This document shows, in pieces, positions 63,882 to 64,000 of a DNA stretch of 64,000 nucleotides. The position numbers and the translations under genes were made by a program. Source of the stretch: Halopseudomonas salina (GTDB lineage: Bacteria; Pseudomonadota; Gammaproteobacteria; Pseudomonadales; Pseudomonadaceae); the NCBI RefSeq assembly GCF_008641105.1, contig NZ_VTTI01000002.1:367151-431150 (forward strand), written 5' to 3'. Within the stretch, counting starts at the first letter, position 1, and every line of letters begins with the position of its first letter. The notes under the pieces were generated by a model. The model had not been told where the DNA came from and did not search any database. It saw only the letters and a program-made list of their open reading frames with translations.

Positions 63882-63893
63882 TACTTTGGAACT
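63882..63893. promoter_or_regulatory. Operator motif upstream of pqqA
   Basis: TACTTTGGAACT (63882-63893) differs from the consensus at one position and lies 87 bases before pqqA. The surrounding CCAA...TTGG is an imperfect dyad. Confidence 0.5.
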
Positions 63894-63957
63894 AGATTCG
63901 GCCCGATTTGGTAGGGCCTGAAAGTGCCTGATCTGGTTACAGTTATCCGCCGGGCAT

Positions 63958-63980
63958 AAAAAAACGCAGCCGAAGCTGCG
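63958..63980 (-). terminator. Terminator near the right edge
   Basis: CGCAGC-CGAA-GCTGCG (63965-63980) with an A run at 63958-63964 is, on the minus strand, a stem followed by seven T. It should end a gene lying beyond the window. Confidence 0.75.
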
Positions 63981-64000
63981 CAATAATGGAGACCACCCAC

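Noticed and set aside
1..64000. CRISPR array or prophage
   Set aside because: No regularly spaced direct repeats of 25-40 bases and no phage structural, integrase or terminase genes are seen.

Overview
The window reads as chromosomal DNA of a Pseudomonas-type gammaproteobacterium. The best matches I can make from memory are the P. aeruginosa exa/pqq/erc region and the P. putida ped region. A Halopseudomonas-like marine relative is plausible (sulfatases, porin, moderate GC), but the species is an inference.

Layout. (1) 1-1455: the tail of a galactose-oxidase-like secreted protein, a secreted hypothetical and a small lipoprotein. (2) 1727-19344: an accessory, defence-island-like block. It holds a methyltransferase-HNH nuclease gene broken by one extra C, a DUF3883 protein, a complete IS1182-family insertion sequence, a three-gene locus built around a prokaryotic viperin (720-residue unknown protein, viperin, HicA-like protein), a type I restriction-modification system of order hsdR-fic-hsdM-hsdS, and a toxin-antitoxin pair whose toxin is truncated. 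(3) 19409-22223: two cation-efflux genes behind a MerR-type promoter, a YgjP-like metallopeptidase and a PH-domain membrane protein. (4) 22376-31873: a dead short-chain dehydrogenase fragment, an amidohydrolase, two sulfatase lipoproteins with dockerin-like C-termini, an octaheme cytochrome c translationally coupled to the second sulfatase, and an alpha/beta hydrolase. (5) 32156-63795: a nearly continuous PQQ-dependent alcohol oxidation region.

The PQQ region has two quinoprotein alcohol dehydrogenases. One carries the extra Asp expected for lanthanide enzymes (PedH-like) and the other carries Ser at that position (calcium type, ExaA/PedE-like). With them are a MoxJ/PedG-like binding protein, cytochrome c550, a periplasmic pentapeptide protein, the ExaDE/PedS2R2-type two-component pair, the PQQ-associated ABC exporter with its beta-propeller and binding protein, the ErbR regulator, a NosP-NahK-like pair, a porin, PqqF, an ErcS'-like hybrid kinase, ErcA, a NosR-like iron-sulfur membrane protein, and pqqABCDE followed by PqqH. 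Together they make PQQ, oxidise alcohols in the periplasm, pass electrons to cytochrome c and control the process through several sensor kinases. No exaC-type aldehyde dehydrogenase lies in the window.

A short motif, TAC(T/C)T(T/G)(A/G)GTACT, occurs clearly or in weaker form 65-155 bases upstream of seven transcription units of the PQQ region and looks like a regulon operator. The most notable candidate for an undescribed system is the viperin locus at 6496-9962.
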